From: Aphanomyces cochlioides
Taxonomy: Eukaryota; Oomycota; Saprolegniomycetes; Saprolegniales; Verrucalvaceae
NCBI GenBank assembly: GCA_019828595.1
Contig: JAHQRK010000029.1
Span: forward strand, 124,001-188,000
Reading direction: 5' to 3'
DNA: 64,000 bases
The translations under genes were made by a program, and so were the position numbers. The notes beneath the pieces are model-generated. The model was not told where the DNA came from and did no database searches. It saw nothing but the letters and a program-made list of their open reading frames with translations. Every line of letters begins with the position of its first letter. The stretch's first letter is position 1. Positions 19,684-30,806 of this stretch are shown one piece after another.

Positions 19684-22600
19684 GGTGGTCGCGGCCGGTC
19701 TCTTCACCAAGTTCCCCATACTCGAACTGACCACTGCCAACCTCAATGGGCTGAAAGACAACGGACATCTTGTGGCGCGGCGACTCCAAATTCCGACCCA
19801 AGCCGTTTTCTTTCAAGAAACCAAAATCAATAACATCAAACATCTCGAAACCTTCCAACTCCACCTCAACAACGAAGTAGGCGTTGGCAAATACAAGCTC
19901 TTCACCAACGATCTCCGCACTGATCGCGTCGACTCACTCAACAATCGGCGCTGCGGTGTGGCATCGTATTTCCATGGATCCATGCCTGGATTCCTCGACC
20001 TGCAACACTTGACCACCCATGACCGACCTGGAAGATACATGGTTGTTCGAACTCAGTGGGACGGCGTTCCTGTGTACTTTCACAACGTCTATGCCCCGGT
20101 TATCGCTCACTCTCGAGCACCGTTTTTCGACGATCTGCCTCGCGACTTTGAAGACGACAGCATTCACTTTGTCGGAGGCGATTTCAACTTACCCCTGGAG
20201 GAGCATCTGGACGCGACTCGACCTCGCCAAGACCACAACGCTGGTAAGGCGGAATGCATTGCCTGGCTTTCAGCACTTGGTGTTATCGATGCGTGGAGGA
20301 TGCACCACCCCAACGAGCGCGTTTACAGCGGCCCTGGTCGAAGCAACCGCCTCGACTACCTGTTTGTGGACCAAGATATCGTCGCTCAAACGTACGCACG
20401 TTCAAGCTATTCCCCAAGCAGCTTTGCAGGCGACCACATGGAACACAAAGTGGTCCTCTCCTGCGAGCAGCGAGCTCCCGACCGAAGTTACTGGCGCCTC
20501 CCCCGTGAGCTCTTAAAGAACCCTCAAGTAGTCGCAGCGATCAAGGCCGAAGCCAATCAACTTTTGGACGAGATGCGCGCAGACGACACTCAAAACTTTG
20601 GCGCAAAGTGGTACGGCTGGTTGAAGAGAATGAAGAAGCGTCTCCAAGTCAGTCATCGCCAGTACATTGACTCGATGAAGTACACACTCAACAGCCTCAA
20701 GATGAAGTGGCTTACTTCCCGCCGAGCATTCGACATGGGACTCGTTGAGACATCCATTGTTAATACCGCCCGTCAAGCCCTTGACACTGCCCGCAGCGAG
20801 TACCGACAGTTCAACCTGGATCAGCAATTCGACTTTCACGCCAACGTCAACGAGCGAGGTACCAGTCACTTTTTTCGTCGACCCAAGGGGATCAAAGTGC
20901 CGCTCTCGTCCGTGACAATCAACGGTGCAACGTCGACTGACCCGTCTGAAGTCAAGGCTGGTTTTACGTCTCATTGGAAAAACATCATGGTCACTCCAAG
21001 AGACCAACCACCGTTGAATCGGGCCCGTCGCCGAGCTATCATTCGAGCCATTACTCGACGTCTCACTCAAGAACAGCGCGACGCTCTGGAAAGTCCTCTC
21101 ACGGCGGAAGACCTGTGCGGCGCGCTCAAGTCTATGAACCCGAACAAGTCTCCTGGTTCAGACGGCTGGCCTGCAGCTTTCTTTCAAGTCTCCCCGGACG
21201 TATTCGCCCAAATCCTGCTCAAGGTGTTCAACTACCAACTCACCCATCACGGTCACCTCCTGCTCCAACAACGCCGAAGTGCAGTGGCGCTCTTGTTCAA
21301 GGCTGGAGACAGAGGCGACCCTGGCAACTATCGGCCGATTACTCTCATGTCGGTTGAAGTCAAGATTCTATCGCGGGCGCTGGCCTACCGTCTTGCACAA
21401 GTTGCCCCATACCTCGCTCACCCAAGCCAAGCTGGTTTTGTCCCTGGCCGTCGCTTGCACGACCACGTGATGCTGGTACAAGCATTGCAGACTTTCTGTA
21501 CCAATGAAGACCACGACTACTACGCGACGTTTCTCGACTTTTCCAAGGCATACGATATGGTTGACCAAGGCTTTCTCTTCGACGTACTCAAGGAGATGAA
21601 CATCGGTCCCACATTTGTGTCTTGGGTTCAGTTGCTTTACAATACGCCTCTGGTCCAGATCATTTTCAACGACGGTCTTGGCCCTACCATACGGCCTACC
21701 CGCGGAGTCAAGCAAGGTTGCCCCCTATCGTGCATGCTCTTCGTACTTTACCTCGAGCCACTCGGCGAAATGCTACGCGGATCTCCTGATTTTGGTATTC
21801 CCCTTCCAAATGGAGACTCACTGACGAGCATCTACTTTGCCGACGACACGACTCTACTCTCGTCATCCCTCCAAGCGGCGGTCGAGCAAATGGCAATTGT
21901 CGAAGACTTTTGCTCTGTGTCTGGAGCTCGTCTCAACGTTGCCAAGTGCATGACTTTGGCGCTCAACAACAATCTCGATATCGAAGACATCGACGATGGT
22001 GGCCTCTTGAACGTCTTGCCGAGCGAGAAGCCAGTGAAATACCTTGGTATTCTCTTTGGCCACCGACTGCCGCGCGATTTTCAAGTCCAGCAACTGAACG
22101 ACAAGTTTCTGGCTGCGTTTCAAACGTGGGGAAGTCGTGCGCGAACCATCCAAGGCCGCAAACTCATCGTATCGACCATGTTGTTGTCGTTGTTATGGCA
22201 TGTCACGGCTGCAGTGTATGTGCCTCCAACGATGGTTGCCGTTTGGCAAAGAATGGTCAACAAGTACATCCTTGGTCGGAAGACGCAAATCACCGACCAT
22301 CATCGCTCAACTATTTGCCGCAAGTGGCAGTTCGATCAAAAACTCGGCCTCGGTATTCCGCATGTGGCTTCGAAGCTTCGGACTCAGCGACTGCTGCGGC
22401 TCCAACTCTTGATGCAGCCCAATTCACCCAACACATTTGCCCCATGGAAGTTGCTTGTCAAGAGACAATTTTCCCGTGTCATGAACAAGCTGTATCGCGA
22501 CACCCACCCGTTCGACTTTCTCACGTACTTCCCCAACCACAGCTCCAAGTGGTTGTTTTTGTGGGAGCTGCATCCTCTTTGGCACGACATTTGGCATCAA

Positions 22601-23800
22601 TGGGCCGCCACACCTATGGCCAAGCGAACCGCTTCGCCACCAAGCCTCGAAGAACTTTTGAACCTCCCCGTGTGGCTGACATCCTACCCCGCTCTGCAAG
22701 TTGGTCCTGCGGGTGCTACATCAAATGTCGTGAAGACTGCTCTGTGTCGTCGATGGTGTAGACATGCGTCTCAAAACGGTTTCCACTGCCTCAAAGACTT
22801 CTTGACACGGCAAGGGACATGGCCTACAAGAGCTGCGTTTATTGATCGACTGTCATCCAACAACCGTGCGGCACAAGTGACGTTACAAGCGAACGGCGCG
22901 ATGGGATTTGCAGCACCCGAACGTGCTGGTCAAGTTTATAGCCACCTCACCAAGATATTCGACCAAGTCCTCCGCACGTCTGGCGTTCGAACTGGAACTG
23001 CTTTGACCGATATCGATACAACAAGTCACCCTTTCAAGGCACTTTTCAAAGATCAATTGCTATCCTTCGAGCGTTGGCCCAAGCGACTCGTATCACGTTT
23101 GGCGCATCACGCCCCTTCGGATGGAAAACCGCACCCAGTGGCGACATCGTCCCGCGTCGAGCAACAAGATATTGCGACCTACGTGCGACTCATCCGCAAA
23201 ACATGCCGTTGGCCGCCTCCCCTCCATGGCGACGTTTGGTTTCGACTGTTGTTCAACATGCTGCCTGTCAACTCGCGCTTGTTCTACTTGCAACCTCAGC
23301 AGCCAGACGTAATTTGCTGTGTCTATACCAATTGCGACGCACCGGAGAACCAACACCACGCCTTCCACACCTGCTCTCGCGTGTATCCCCTTTGGCGTTT
23401 TCACGCGACCGCTTGGCGATGCTTCGGTGTCAATTTCGATTGGACTGCCATCACCAACATCGACCGCTTTCAAGTCAACGAACGCGGTAGCCAGCTTCAA
23501 GACATACTGTTTGTGCTCTGGGCTCTTCTGTGTGCTTCCAACCTTCACTATATTTGGACAACGCACAACGCCGCCAAGTTCGAATCGAAGGAGCCGCCTC
23601 CGCCAGAAATTTGGCAAGAAGTCAGCTTCATCCGATGGCATGCATCGATCCGCAGATGGCTTCGCCTCCAAGAAGTTGACAGCCCTCAACGAGTGGAAGC
23701 AATTTCAGCAATCAATACTTTGCATAGACAACCTGTCTATCGCCCACTGGTAGCCAAGTACCCGACTTTGCTCGCGCTCCAACCTTCAGCCCCAAATTAA
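19646..23800 (+). CDS. LINE B ORF2: APE endonuclease-reverse transcriptase
   Basis: An intact 1,384-residue frame, +1 relative to ORF1, with its first ATG 38 nt before the ORF1 stop. Endonuclease: QET (57-59), NVYAP (147-151), GGDFN (177-181), RLDYLF (235-240) and GDH (262-264). Reverse transcriptase: NYRPITL (561-567), HPSQAGF (592-598), DFSKAYD (631-637), QGCPLS (690-695) and catalytic FADD (731-734). A Cys/His cluster (CVYTNC..HHAFHTC) near 1225-1243 matches the C-terminal finger of the family. The ORF2 start may lie upstream of this ATG if frameshifting is used, or be reached by termination-reinitiation. The homology to A ORF2 spans the full length, yet the insertion site differs. Confidence 0.95.
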   Translation: MLRTQRLSRSVAKVVAAGLFTKFPILELTTANLNGLKDNGHLVARRLQIPTQAVFFQETKINNIKHLETFQLHLNNEVGVGKYKLFTNDLRTDRVDSLNNRRCGVASYFHGSMPGFLDLQHLTTHDRPGRYMVVRTQWDGVPVYFHNVYAPVIAHSRAPFFDDLPRDFEDDSIHFVGGDFNLPLEEHLDATRPRQDHNAGKAECIAWLSALGVIDAWRMHHPNERVYSGPGRSNRLDYLFVDQDIVAQTYARSSYSPSSFAGDHMEHKVVLSCEQRAPDRSYWRLPRELLKNPQVVAAIKAEANQLLDEMRADDTQNFGAKWYGWLKRMKKRLQVSHRQYIDSMKYTLNSLKMKWLTSRRAFDMGLVETSIVNTARQALDTARSEYRQFNLDQQFDFHANVNERGTSHFFRRPKGIKVPLSSVTINGATSTDPSEVKAGFTSHWKNIMVTPRDQPPLNRARRRAIIRAITRRLTQEQRDALESPLTAEDLCGALKSMNPNKSPGSDGWPAAFFQVSPDVFAQILLKVFNYQLTHHGHLLLQQRRSAVALLFKAGDRGDPGNYRPITLMSVEVKILSRALAYRLAQVAPYLAHPSQAGFVPGRRLHDHVMLVQALQTFCTNEDHDYYATFLDFSKAYDMVDQGFLFDVLKEMNIGPTFVSWVQLLYNTPLVQIIFNDGLGPTIRPTRGVKQGCPLSCMLFVLYLEPLGEMLRGSPDFGIPLPNGDSLTSIYFADDTTLLSSSLQAAVEQMAIVEDFCSVSGARLNVAKCMTLALNNNLDIEDIDDGGLLNVLPSEKPVKYLGILFGHRLPRDFQVQQLNDKFLAAFQTWGSRARTIQGRKLIVSTMLLSLLWHVTAAVYVPPTMVAVWQRMVNKYILGRKTQITDHHRSTICRKWQFDQKLGLGIPHVASKLRTQRLLRLQLLMQPNSPNTFAPWKLLVKRQFSRVMNKLYRDTHPFDFLTYFPNHSSKWLFLWELHPLWHDIWHQWAATPMAKRTASPPSLEELLNLPVWLTSYPALQVGPAGATSNVVKTALCRRWCRHASQNGFHCLKDFLTRQGTWPTRAAFIDRLSSNNRAAQVTLQANGAMGFAAPERAGQVYSHLTKIFDQVLRTSGVRTGTALTDIDTTSHPFKALFKDQLLSFERWPKRLVSRLAHHAPSDGKPHPVATSSRVEQQDIATYVRLIRKTCRWPPPLHGDVWFRLLFNMLPVNSRLFYLQPQQPDVICCVYTNCDAPENQHHAFHTCSRVYPLWRFHATAWRCFGVNFDWTAITNIDRFQVNERGSQLQDILFVLWALLCASNLHYIWTTHNAAKFESKEPPPPEIWQEVSFIRWHASIRRWLRLQEVDSPQRVEAISAINTLHRQPVYRPLVAKYPTLLALQPSAPN

Positions 23801-23957
23801 CAAGCCCCAAGTATTTATTCAACAAGTCAAAAATCGCTGTACTCCAAAGCCCAAAGTAGAAAATCTGCTGAAGCATTTGGAAGTGGGATGAGCCGTTAGT
23901 AGGCAATATTAGTATTAGTAGATATTGAAAGTCTATTAATATACCTCCCCATTGCAG

Positions 23958-23971
23958 TGAGCTACAACCCC
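23958..23971 (-). pseudogene. 14-nt tRNA 5' relic left by B1
   Basis: Right-hand target-site duplication of B1, equal to tRNA nt 1-14 and followed by the normal tRNA upstream flank. The next complete tRNA is 574 bp further on. Confidence 0.9.
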
Positions 23972-24544
23972 TTTTAAACGCTATATTCTGTCCTTGGTGA
24001 CAAACATTCAGAATAAGACGAAAATATCTCTTTGGCGACTCACTACACGACGACGCGGATGCACACAAACTGTCTATACTCAAAACACAACAGAACAAAC
24101 ATTCACACGCATCAAACAACACACATCGATTGTTTCTTGTCGACAGATAGTCTTGGAGAACACGCAGTATGTAGAATGCACTCTTTTCTAACGTGAACGA
24201 TACACGTCTGGGTTTTACATCTAGACATACTTGCAATCTACTCGAGTGTGAAAGGACACATTATACGTGTGCAGGATCTCTATAAATTTATAGAGGTACA
24301 ACAATAAATTCTCGACAAAGTTGAAACTCACGACACAAGTCAAGCAGAGTCGATTGAATTCGTTTTTTGCTCATAACTTTTGTTCTACTGCTCCGTTTGA
24401 GCTCCACCAACTCGCAAAATGCAGCTTTTGATTTTCTCTATCGTTTCCCGTCGCTCAAATGGCAAAACGACGATTGCGAAAAGAGGTATGGCCGAAAAAC
24501 GTTGTCTTGTCCTTTTCGACACGTGCAAAACAAGGATAAAACTT

Positions 24545-24617
24545 TGGAGCAGCAGGGTATCGATCCCTGTACCTCCCGCATGCGAAGCGGGCGCTCTACC
24601 ATCTGAGCTACAACCCC
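24545..24617 (-). tRNA. tRNA-Ala(CGC), locus 10
   Basis: Intact; first full unit right of B1. Confidence 0.96.
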
Positions 24618-25190
24618 TTTTAAACGCTATATTCTGTCCTTGGTGACAAACATTCAGAATAAGACGAAAATATCTCTTTGGCGACTCACTACACGACGAC
24701 GCGGATGCACACAAACTGTCTATACTCAAAACACAACAGAACAAACATTCACACGCATCAAACAACACACATCGATTGTTTCTTGTCGACAGATAGTCTT
24801 GGAGAACACGCAGTATGTAGAATGCACTCTTTTCTAACGTGAACGATACACGTCTGGGTTTTACATCTAGACATACTTGCAATCTACTCGAGTGTGAAAG
24901 GACACATTATACGTGTGCAGGATCTCTATAAATTTATAGAGGTACAACAATAAATTCTCGACAAAGTTGAAACTCACGACACAAGTCAAGCAGAGTCGAT
25001 TGAATTCGTTTTTTGCTCATAACTTTTGTTCTACTGCTCCGTTTGAGCTCCACCAACTCGCAAAATGCAGCTTTTGATTTTCTCTATCGTTTCCCGTCGC
25101 TCAAATGGCAAAACGACGATTGCGAAAAGAGGTATGGCCGAAAAACGTTGTCTTGTCCTTTTCGACACGTGCAAAACAAGGATAAAACTT

Positions 25191-25263
25191 TGGAGCAGCA
25201 GGGTATCGATCCCTGTACCTCCCGCATGCGAAGCGGGCGCTCTACCATCTGAGCTACAACCCC
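25191..25263 (-). tRNA. tRNA-Ala(CGC), locus 11
   Basis: Intact. Confidence 0.96.
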
Positions 25264-25836
25264 TTTTAAACGCTATATTCTGTCCTTGGTGACAAACATT
25301 CAGAATAAGACGAAAATATCTCTTTGGCGACTCACTACACGACGACGCGGATGCACACAAACTGTCTATACTCAAAACACAACAGAACAAACATTCACAC
25401 GCATCAAACAACACACATCGATTGTTTCTTGTCGACAGATAGTCTTGGAGAACACGCAGTATGTAGAATGCACTCTTTTCTAACGTGAACGATACACGTC
25501 TGGGTTTTACATCTAGACATACTTGCAATCTACTCGAGTGTGAAAGGACACATTATACGTGTGCAGGATCTCTATAAATTTATAGAGGTACAACAATAAA
25601 TTCTCGACAAAGTTGAAACTCACGACACAAGTCAAGCAGAGTCGATTGAATTCGTTTTTTGCTCATAACTTTTGTTCTACTGCTCCGTTTGAGCTCCACC
25701 AACTCGCAAAATGCAGCTTTTGATTTTCTCTATCGTTTCCCGTCGCTCAAATGGCAAAACGACGATTGCGAAAAGAGGTATGGCCGAAAAACGTTGTCTT
25801 GTCCTTTTCGACACGTGCAAAACAAGGATAAAACTT

Positions 25837-25909
25837 TGGAGCAGCAGGGTATCGATCCCTGTACCTCCCGCATGCGAAGCGGGCGCTCTACCATCTGAGC
25901 TACAACCCC
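25837..25909 (-). tRNA. tRNA-Ala(CGC), locus 12
   Basis: Intact. Confidence 0.96.
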
Positions 25910-26482
25910 TTTTAAACGCTATATTCTGTCCTTGGTGACAAACATTCAGAATAAGACGAAAATATCTCTTTGGCGACTCACTACACGACGACGCGGATGC
26001 ACACAAACTGTCTATACTCAAAACACAACAGAACAAACATTCACACGCATCAAACAACACACATCGATTGTTTCTTGTCGACAGATAGTCTTGGAGAACA
26101 CGCAGTATGTAGAATGCACTCTTTTCTAACGTGAACGATACACGTCTGGGTTTTACATCTAGACATACTTGCAATCTACTCGAGTGTGAAAGGACACATT
26201 ATACGTGTGCAGGATCTCTATAAATTTATAGAGGTACAACAATAAATTCTCGACAAAGTTGAAACTCACGACACAAGTCAAGCAGAGTCGATTGAATTCG
26301 TTTTTTGCTCATAACTTTTGTTCTACTGCTCCGTTTGAGCTCCACCAACTCGCAAAATGCAGCTTTTGATTTTCTCTATCGTTTCCCGTCGCTCAAATGG
26401 CAAAACGACGATTGCGAAAAGAGGTATGGCCGAAAAACGTTGTCTTGTCCTTTTCGACACGTGCAAAACAAGGATAAAACTT

Positions 26483-26555
26483 TGGAGCAGCAGGGTATCG
26501 ATCCCTGTACCTCCCGCATGCGAAGCGGGCGCTCTACCATCTGAGCTACAACCCC
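26483..26555 (-). tRNA. tRNA-Ala(CGC), locus 13
   Basis: Intact. Confidence 0.96.
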
Positions 26556-27128
26556 TTTTAAACGCTATATTCTGTCCTTGGTGACAAACATTCAGAATAA
26601 GACGAAAATATCTCTTTGGCGACTCACTACACGACGACGCGGATGCACACAAACTGTCTATACTCAAAACACAACAGAACAAACATTCACACGCATCAAA
26701 CAACACACATCGATTGTTTCTTGTCGACAGATAGTCTTGGAGAACACGCAGTATGTAGAATGCACTCTTTTCTAACGTGAACGATACACGTCTGGGTTTT
26801 ACATCTAGACATACTTGCAATCTACTCGAGTGTGAAAGGACACATTATACGTGTGCAGGATCTCTATAAATTTATAGAGGTACAACAATAAATTCTCGAC
26901 AAAGTTGAAACTCACGACACAAGTCAAGCAGAGTCGATTGAATTCGTTTTTTGCTCATAACTTTTGTTCTACTGCTCCGTTTGAGCTCCACCAACTCGCA
27001 AAATGCAGCTTTTGATTTTCTCTATCGTTTCCCGTCGCTCAAATGGCAAAACGACGATTGCGAAAAGAGGTATGGCCGAAAAACGTTGTCTTGTCCTTTT
27101 CGACACGTGCAAAACAAGGATAAAACTT

Positions 27129-27201
27129 TGGAGCAGCAGGGTATCGATCCCTGTACCTCCCGCATGCGAAGCGGGCGCTCTACCATCTGAGCTACAACCC
27201 C
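27129..27201 (-). tRNA. tRNA-Ala(CGC), locus 14
   Basis: Intact. Confidence 0.96.
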
Positions 27202-27774
27202 TTTTAAACGCTATATTCTGTCCTTGGTGACAAACATTCAGAATAAGACGAAAATATCTCTTTGGCGACTCACTACACGACGACGCGGATGCACACAAAC
27301 TGTCTATACTCAAAACACAACAGAACAAACATTCACACGCATCAAACAACACACATCGATTGTTTCTTGTCGACAGATAGTCTTGGAGAACACGCAGTAT
27401 GTAGAATGCACTCTTTTCTAACGTGAACGATACACGTCTGGGTTTTACATCTAGACATACTTGCAATCTACTCGAGTGTGAAAGGACACATTATACGTGT
27501 GCAGGATCTCTATAAATTTATAGAGGTACAACAATAAATTCTCGACAAAGTTGAAACTCACGACACAAGTCAAGCAGAGTCGATTGAATTCGTTTTTTGC
27601 TCATAACTTTTGTTCTACTGCTCCGTTTGAGCTCCACCAACTCGCAAAATGCAGCTTTTGATTTTCTCTATCGTTTCCCGTCGCTCAAATGGCAAAACGA
27701 CGATTGCGAAAAGAGGTATGGCCGAAAAACGTTGTCTTGTCCTTTTCGACACGTGCAAAACAAGGATAAAACTT

Positions 27775-27847
27775 TGGAGCAGCAGGGTATCGATCCCTGT
27801 ACCTCCCGCATGCGAAGCGGGCGCTCTACCATCTGAGCTACAACCCC
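27775..27847 (-). tRNA. tRNA-Ala(CGC), locus 15
   Basis: Intact. Confidence 0.96.
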
Positions 27848-28420
27848 TTTTAAACGCTATATTCTGTCCTTGGTGACAAACATTCAGAATAAGACGAAAA
27901 TATCTCTTTGGCGACTCACTACACGACGACGCGGATGCACACAAACTGTCTATACTCAAAACACAACAGAACAAACATTCACACGCATCAAACAACACAC
28001 ATCGATTGTTTCTTGTCGACAGATAGTCTTGGAGAACACGCAGTATGTAGAATGCACTCTTTTCTAACGTGAACGATACACGTCTGGGTTTTACATCTAG
28101 ACATACTTGCAATCTACTCGAGTGTGAAAGGACACATTATACGTGTGCAGGATCTCTATAAATTTATAGAGGTACAACAATAAATTCTCGACAAAGTTGA
28201 AACTCACGACACAAGTCAAGCAGAGTCGATTGAATTCGTTTTTTGCTCATAACTTTTGTTCTACTGCTCCGTTTGAGCTCCACCAACTCGCAAAATGCAG
28301 CTTTTGATTTTCTCTATCGTTTCCCGTCGCTCAAATGGCAAAACGACGATTGCGAAAAGAGGTATGGCCGAAAAACGTTGTCTTGTCCTTTTCGACACGT
28401 GCAAAACAAGGATAAAACTT

Positions 28421-28493
28421 TGGAGCAGCAGGGTATCGATCCCTGTACCTCCCGCATGCGAAGCGGGCGCTCTACCATCTGAGCTACAACCCC
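28421..28493 (-). tRNA. tRNA-Ala(CGC), locus 16
   Basis: Intact; last copy before the SINE. Confidence 0.96.
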
Positions 28494-29112
28494 TTTTAAA
28501 CGCTATATTCTGTCCTTGGTGACAAACATTCAGAATAAGACGAAAATATCTCTTTGGCGACTCACTACACGACGACGCGGATGCACACAAACTGTCTATA
28601 CTCAAAACACAACAGAACAAACATTCACACGCATCAAACAACACACATCGATTGTTTCTTGTCGACAGATAGTCTTGGAGAACACGCAGTATGTAGAATG
28701 CACTCTTTTCTAACGTGAACGATACACGTCTGGGTTTTACATCTAGACATACTTGCAATCTACTCGAGTGTGAAAGGACACATTATACGTGTGCAGGATC
28801 TCTATAAATTTATAGAGGTACAACAATAAATTCTCGACAAAGTTGAAACTCACGACACAAGTCAAGCAGAGTCGATTGAATTCGTTTTTTGCTCATAACT
28901 TTTGTTCTACTGCTCCGTTTGAGCTCCACCAACTCGCAAAATGCAGCTTTTGATTTTCTCTATCGTTTCCCGTCGCTCAAATGGCAAAACGACGATTGCG
29001 AAAAGAGGTATGGCCGAAAAACGTTGTCTTGTCCTTTTCGACACGTGCAAAACAAGGATAAAACTTTGGAGCAGCAGGGTATCGATCCCTGTACCTCCCG
29101 CATGCGAAGCGG

Positions 29113-29470
29113 TTTATTGAGTATATTACCTAGGTTATAGTGGATATGAACTACTTTAACTCAGCTGGACCAGGTCTAACGGCTTTGTCTTGATAGTTCT
29201 ACCTTTTCGGTAGTACAGCGATTCGACACGTTTTTACAGAACGGCCACATTAAACTGACACTTTCATTCCGGTAACCGCTTCCGGACAATCCTTCTCTTG
29301 TAAGTTCGAGGCGCACTTAAGTTTCCCGATCACATACATCCCATTAAATACCGTGCTTTCGGACAGGGGGGGTGGAGGGGTTGCAAATCCCTCGTCCTAG
29401 CCCGGGATCGAACCGGTGACCTCTCGCTTACGAAGCGTGTGCTCTACCACTGAGCCAATTTCCCCCCCTC
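29113..29470 (-). mobile_element. tRNA-derived SINE in the family A site
   Basis: A 358-bp minus-strand element. Its 5' head (29393-29464) is tRNA-like, the body is unrelated to A, and the 3' end on the plus strand reads TTTATTGAGTATATTAC against A's TTAACTGAGTATATTAA: 11 contiguous identical bases plus partial flanking match. It shares the exact family A target site and the 17-bp duplication. SINEs commonly borrow the 3' end of a partner LINE, so family A is the likely source of its reverse transcriptase and endonuclease. No ORF is expected and none is seen. Confidence 0.88.
29393..29464 (-). other. tRNA-Thr(CGT)-like SINE head
   Basis: The minus strand has D stem GCTC/GAGC, loop TTCGTAA (CGT anticodon, Thr-like), T arm GGTTCGATCC, an A box (TGGCTCAGTGG) and a B box. 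The acceptor ends (GGGAAAT and CTAGGAC) do not pair and the anticodon stem has a mismatch, so this is a pol III promoter head and not a working tRNA. Confidence 0.8.
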
Positions 29471-30087
29471 TCCCGCATGCGAAGCGGGCGCTCTACCATC
29501 TGAGCTACAACCCCTTTTAAACGCTATATTCTGTCCTTGGTGACAAACATTCAGAATAAGACGAAAATATCTCTTTGGCGACTCACTACACGACGACGCG
29601 GATGCACACAAACTGTCTATACTCAAAACACAACAGAACAAACATTCACACGCATCAAACAACACACATCGATTGTTTCTTGTCGACAGATAGTCTTGGA
29701 GAACACGCAGTATGTAGAATGCACTCTTTTCTAACGTGAACGATACACGTCTGGGTTTTACATCTAGACATACTTGCAATCTACTCGAGTGTGAAAGGAC
29801 ACATTATACGTGTGCAGGATCTCTATAAATTTATAGAGGTACAACAATAAATTCTCGACAAAGTTGAAACTCACGACACAAGTCAAGCAGAGTCGATTGA
29901 ATTCGTTTTTTGCTCATAACTTTTGTTCTACTGCTCCGTTTGAGCTCCACCAACTCGCAAAATGCAGCTTTTGATTTTCTCTATCGTTTCCCGTCGCTCA
30001 AATGGCAAAACGACGATTGCGAAAAGAGGTATGGCCGAAAAACGTTGTCTTGTCCTTTTCGACACGTGCAAAACAAGGATAAAACTT

Positions 30088-30160
30088 TGGAGCAGCAGGG
30101 TATCGATCCCTGTACCTCCCGCATGCGAAGCGGGCGCTCTACCATCTGAGCTACAACCCC
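30088..30160 (-). tRNA. tRNA-Ala(CGC), locus 18
   Basis: Intact; first complete copy right of the SINE. Confidence 0.96.
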
Positions 30161-30733
30161 TTTTAAACGCTATATTCTGTCCTTGGTGACAAACATTCAG
30201 AATAAGACGAAAATATCTCTTTGGCGACTCACTACACGACGACGCGGATGCACACAAACTGTCTATACTCAAAACACAACAGAACAAACATTCACACGCA
30301 TCAAACAACACACATCGATTGTTTCTTGTCGACAGATAGTCTTGGAGAACACGCAGTATGTAGAATGCACTCTTTTCTAACGTGAACGATACACGTCTGG
30401 GTTTTACATCTAGACATACTTGCAATCTACTCGAGTGTGAAAGGACACATTATACGTGTGCAGGATCTCTATAAATTTATAGAGGTACAACAATAAATTC
30501 TCGACAAAGTTGAAACTCACGACACAAGTCAAGCAGAGTCGATTGAATTCGTTTTTTGCTCATAACTTTTGTTCTACTGCTCCGTTTGAGCTCCACCAAC
30601 TCGCAAAATGCAGCTTTTGATTTTCTCTATCGTTTCCCGTCGCTCAAATGGCAAAACGACGATTGCGAAAAGAGGTATGGCCGAAAAACGTTGTCTTGTC
30701 CTTTTCGACACGTGCAAAACAAGGATAAAACTT

Positions 30734-30806
30734 TGGAGCAGCAGGGTATCGATCCCTGTACCTCCCGCATGCGAAGCGGGCGCTCTACCATCTGAGCTAC
30801 AACCCC
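30734..30806 (-). tRNA. tRNA-Ala(CGC), locus 19
   Basis: Intact. Confidence 0.96.

Larger units (their letters stand above)
16630..23957 (+). mobile_element. Family B tRNA-targeted LINE, copy B1
   Basis: This 7,328-bp APE-type non-LTR element lies opposite to the tRNA and has both ORFs open. The target duplication TGAGCTACAACCCC lies at 16616-16629 and 23958-23971. The 5' UTR before the first ATG is only about 54 bp. The 3' UTR is about 157 bp and has no poly(A). It holds a GCC/GGC hairpin (23892-23904), a 10-bp stem (23913-23922 with 23932-23941) and the terminal TCCCCATTGCAG. It has the features of a full-length and possibly active element. Base composition is clearly GC-richer than family A. 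Confidence 0.94.
29067..29514 (-). pseudogene. tRNA-Ala split by a SINE (locus 17)
   Basis: Halves lie at 29067-29112 and 29471-29514. The break point and duplicated anticodon arm are the same as for family A insertions. Confidence 0.94.

Noticed and set aside
22384..23753. Long ORFs on both strands inside LINE B ORF2
   Set aside because: They are frame shadows of a GC-rich coding region.
29393..29464. Functional tRNA-Thr gene
   Set aside because: The acceptor stem does not pair and the locus lies at the head of a target-duplicated insertion, so it is a SINE promoter.
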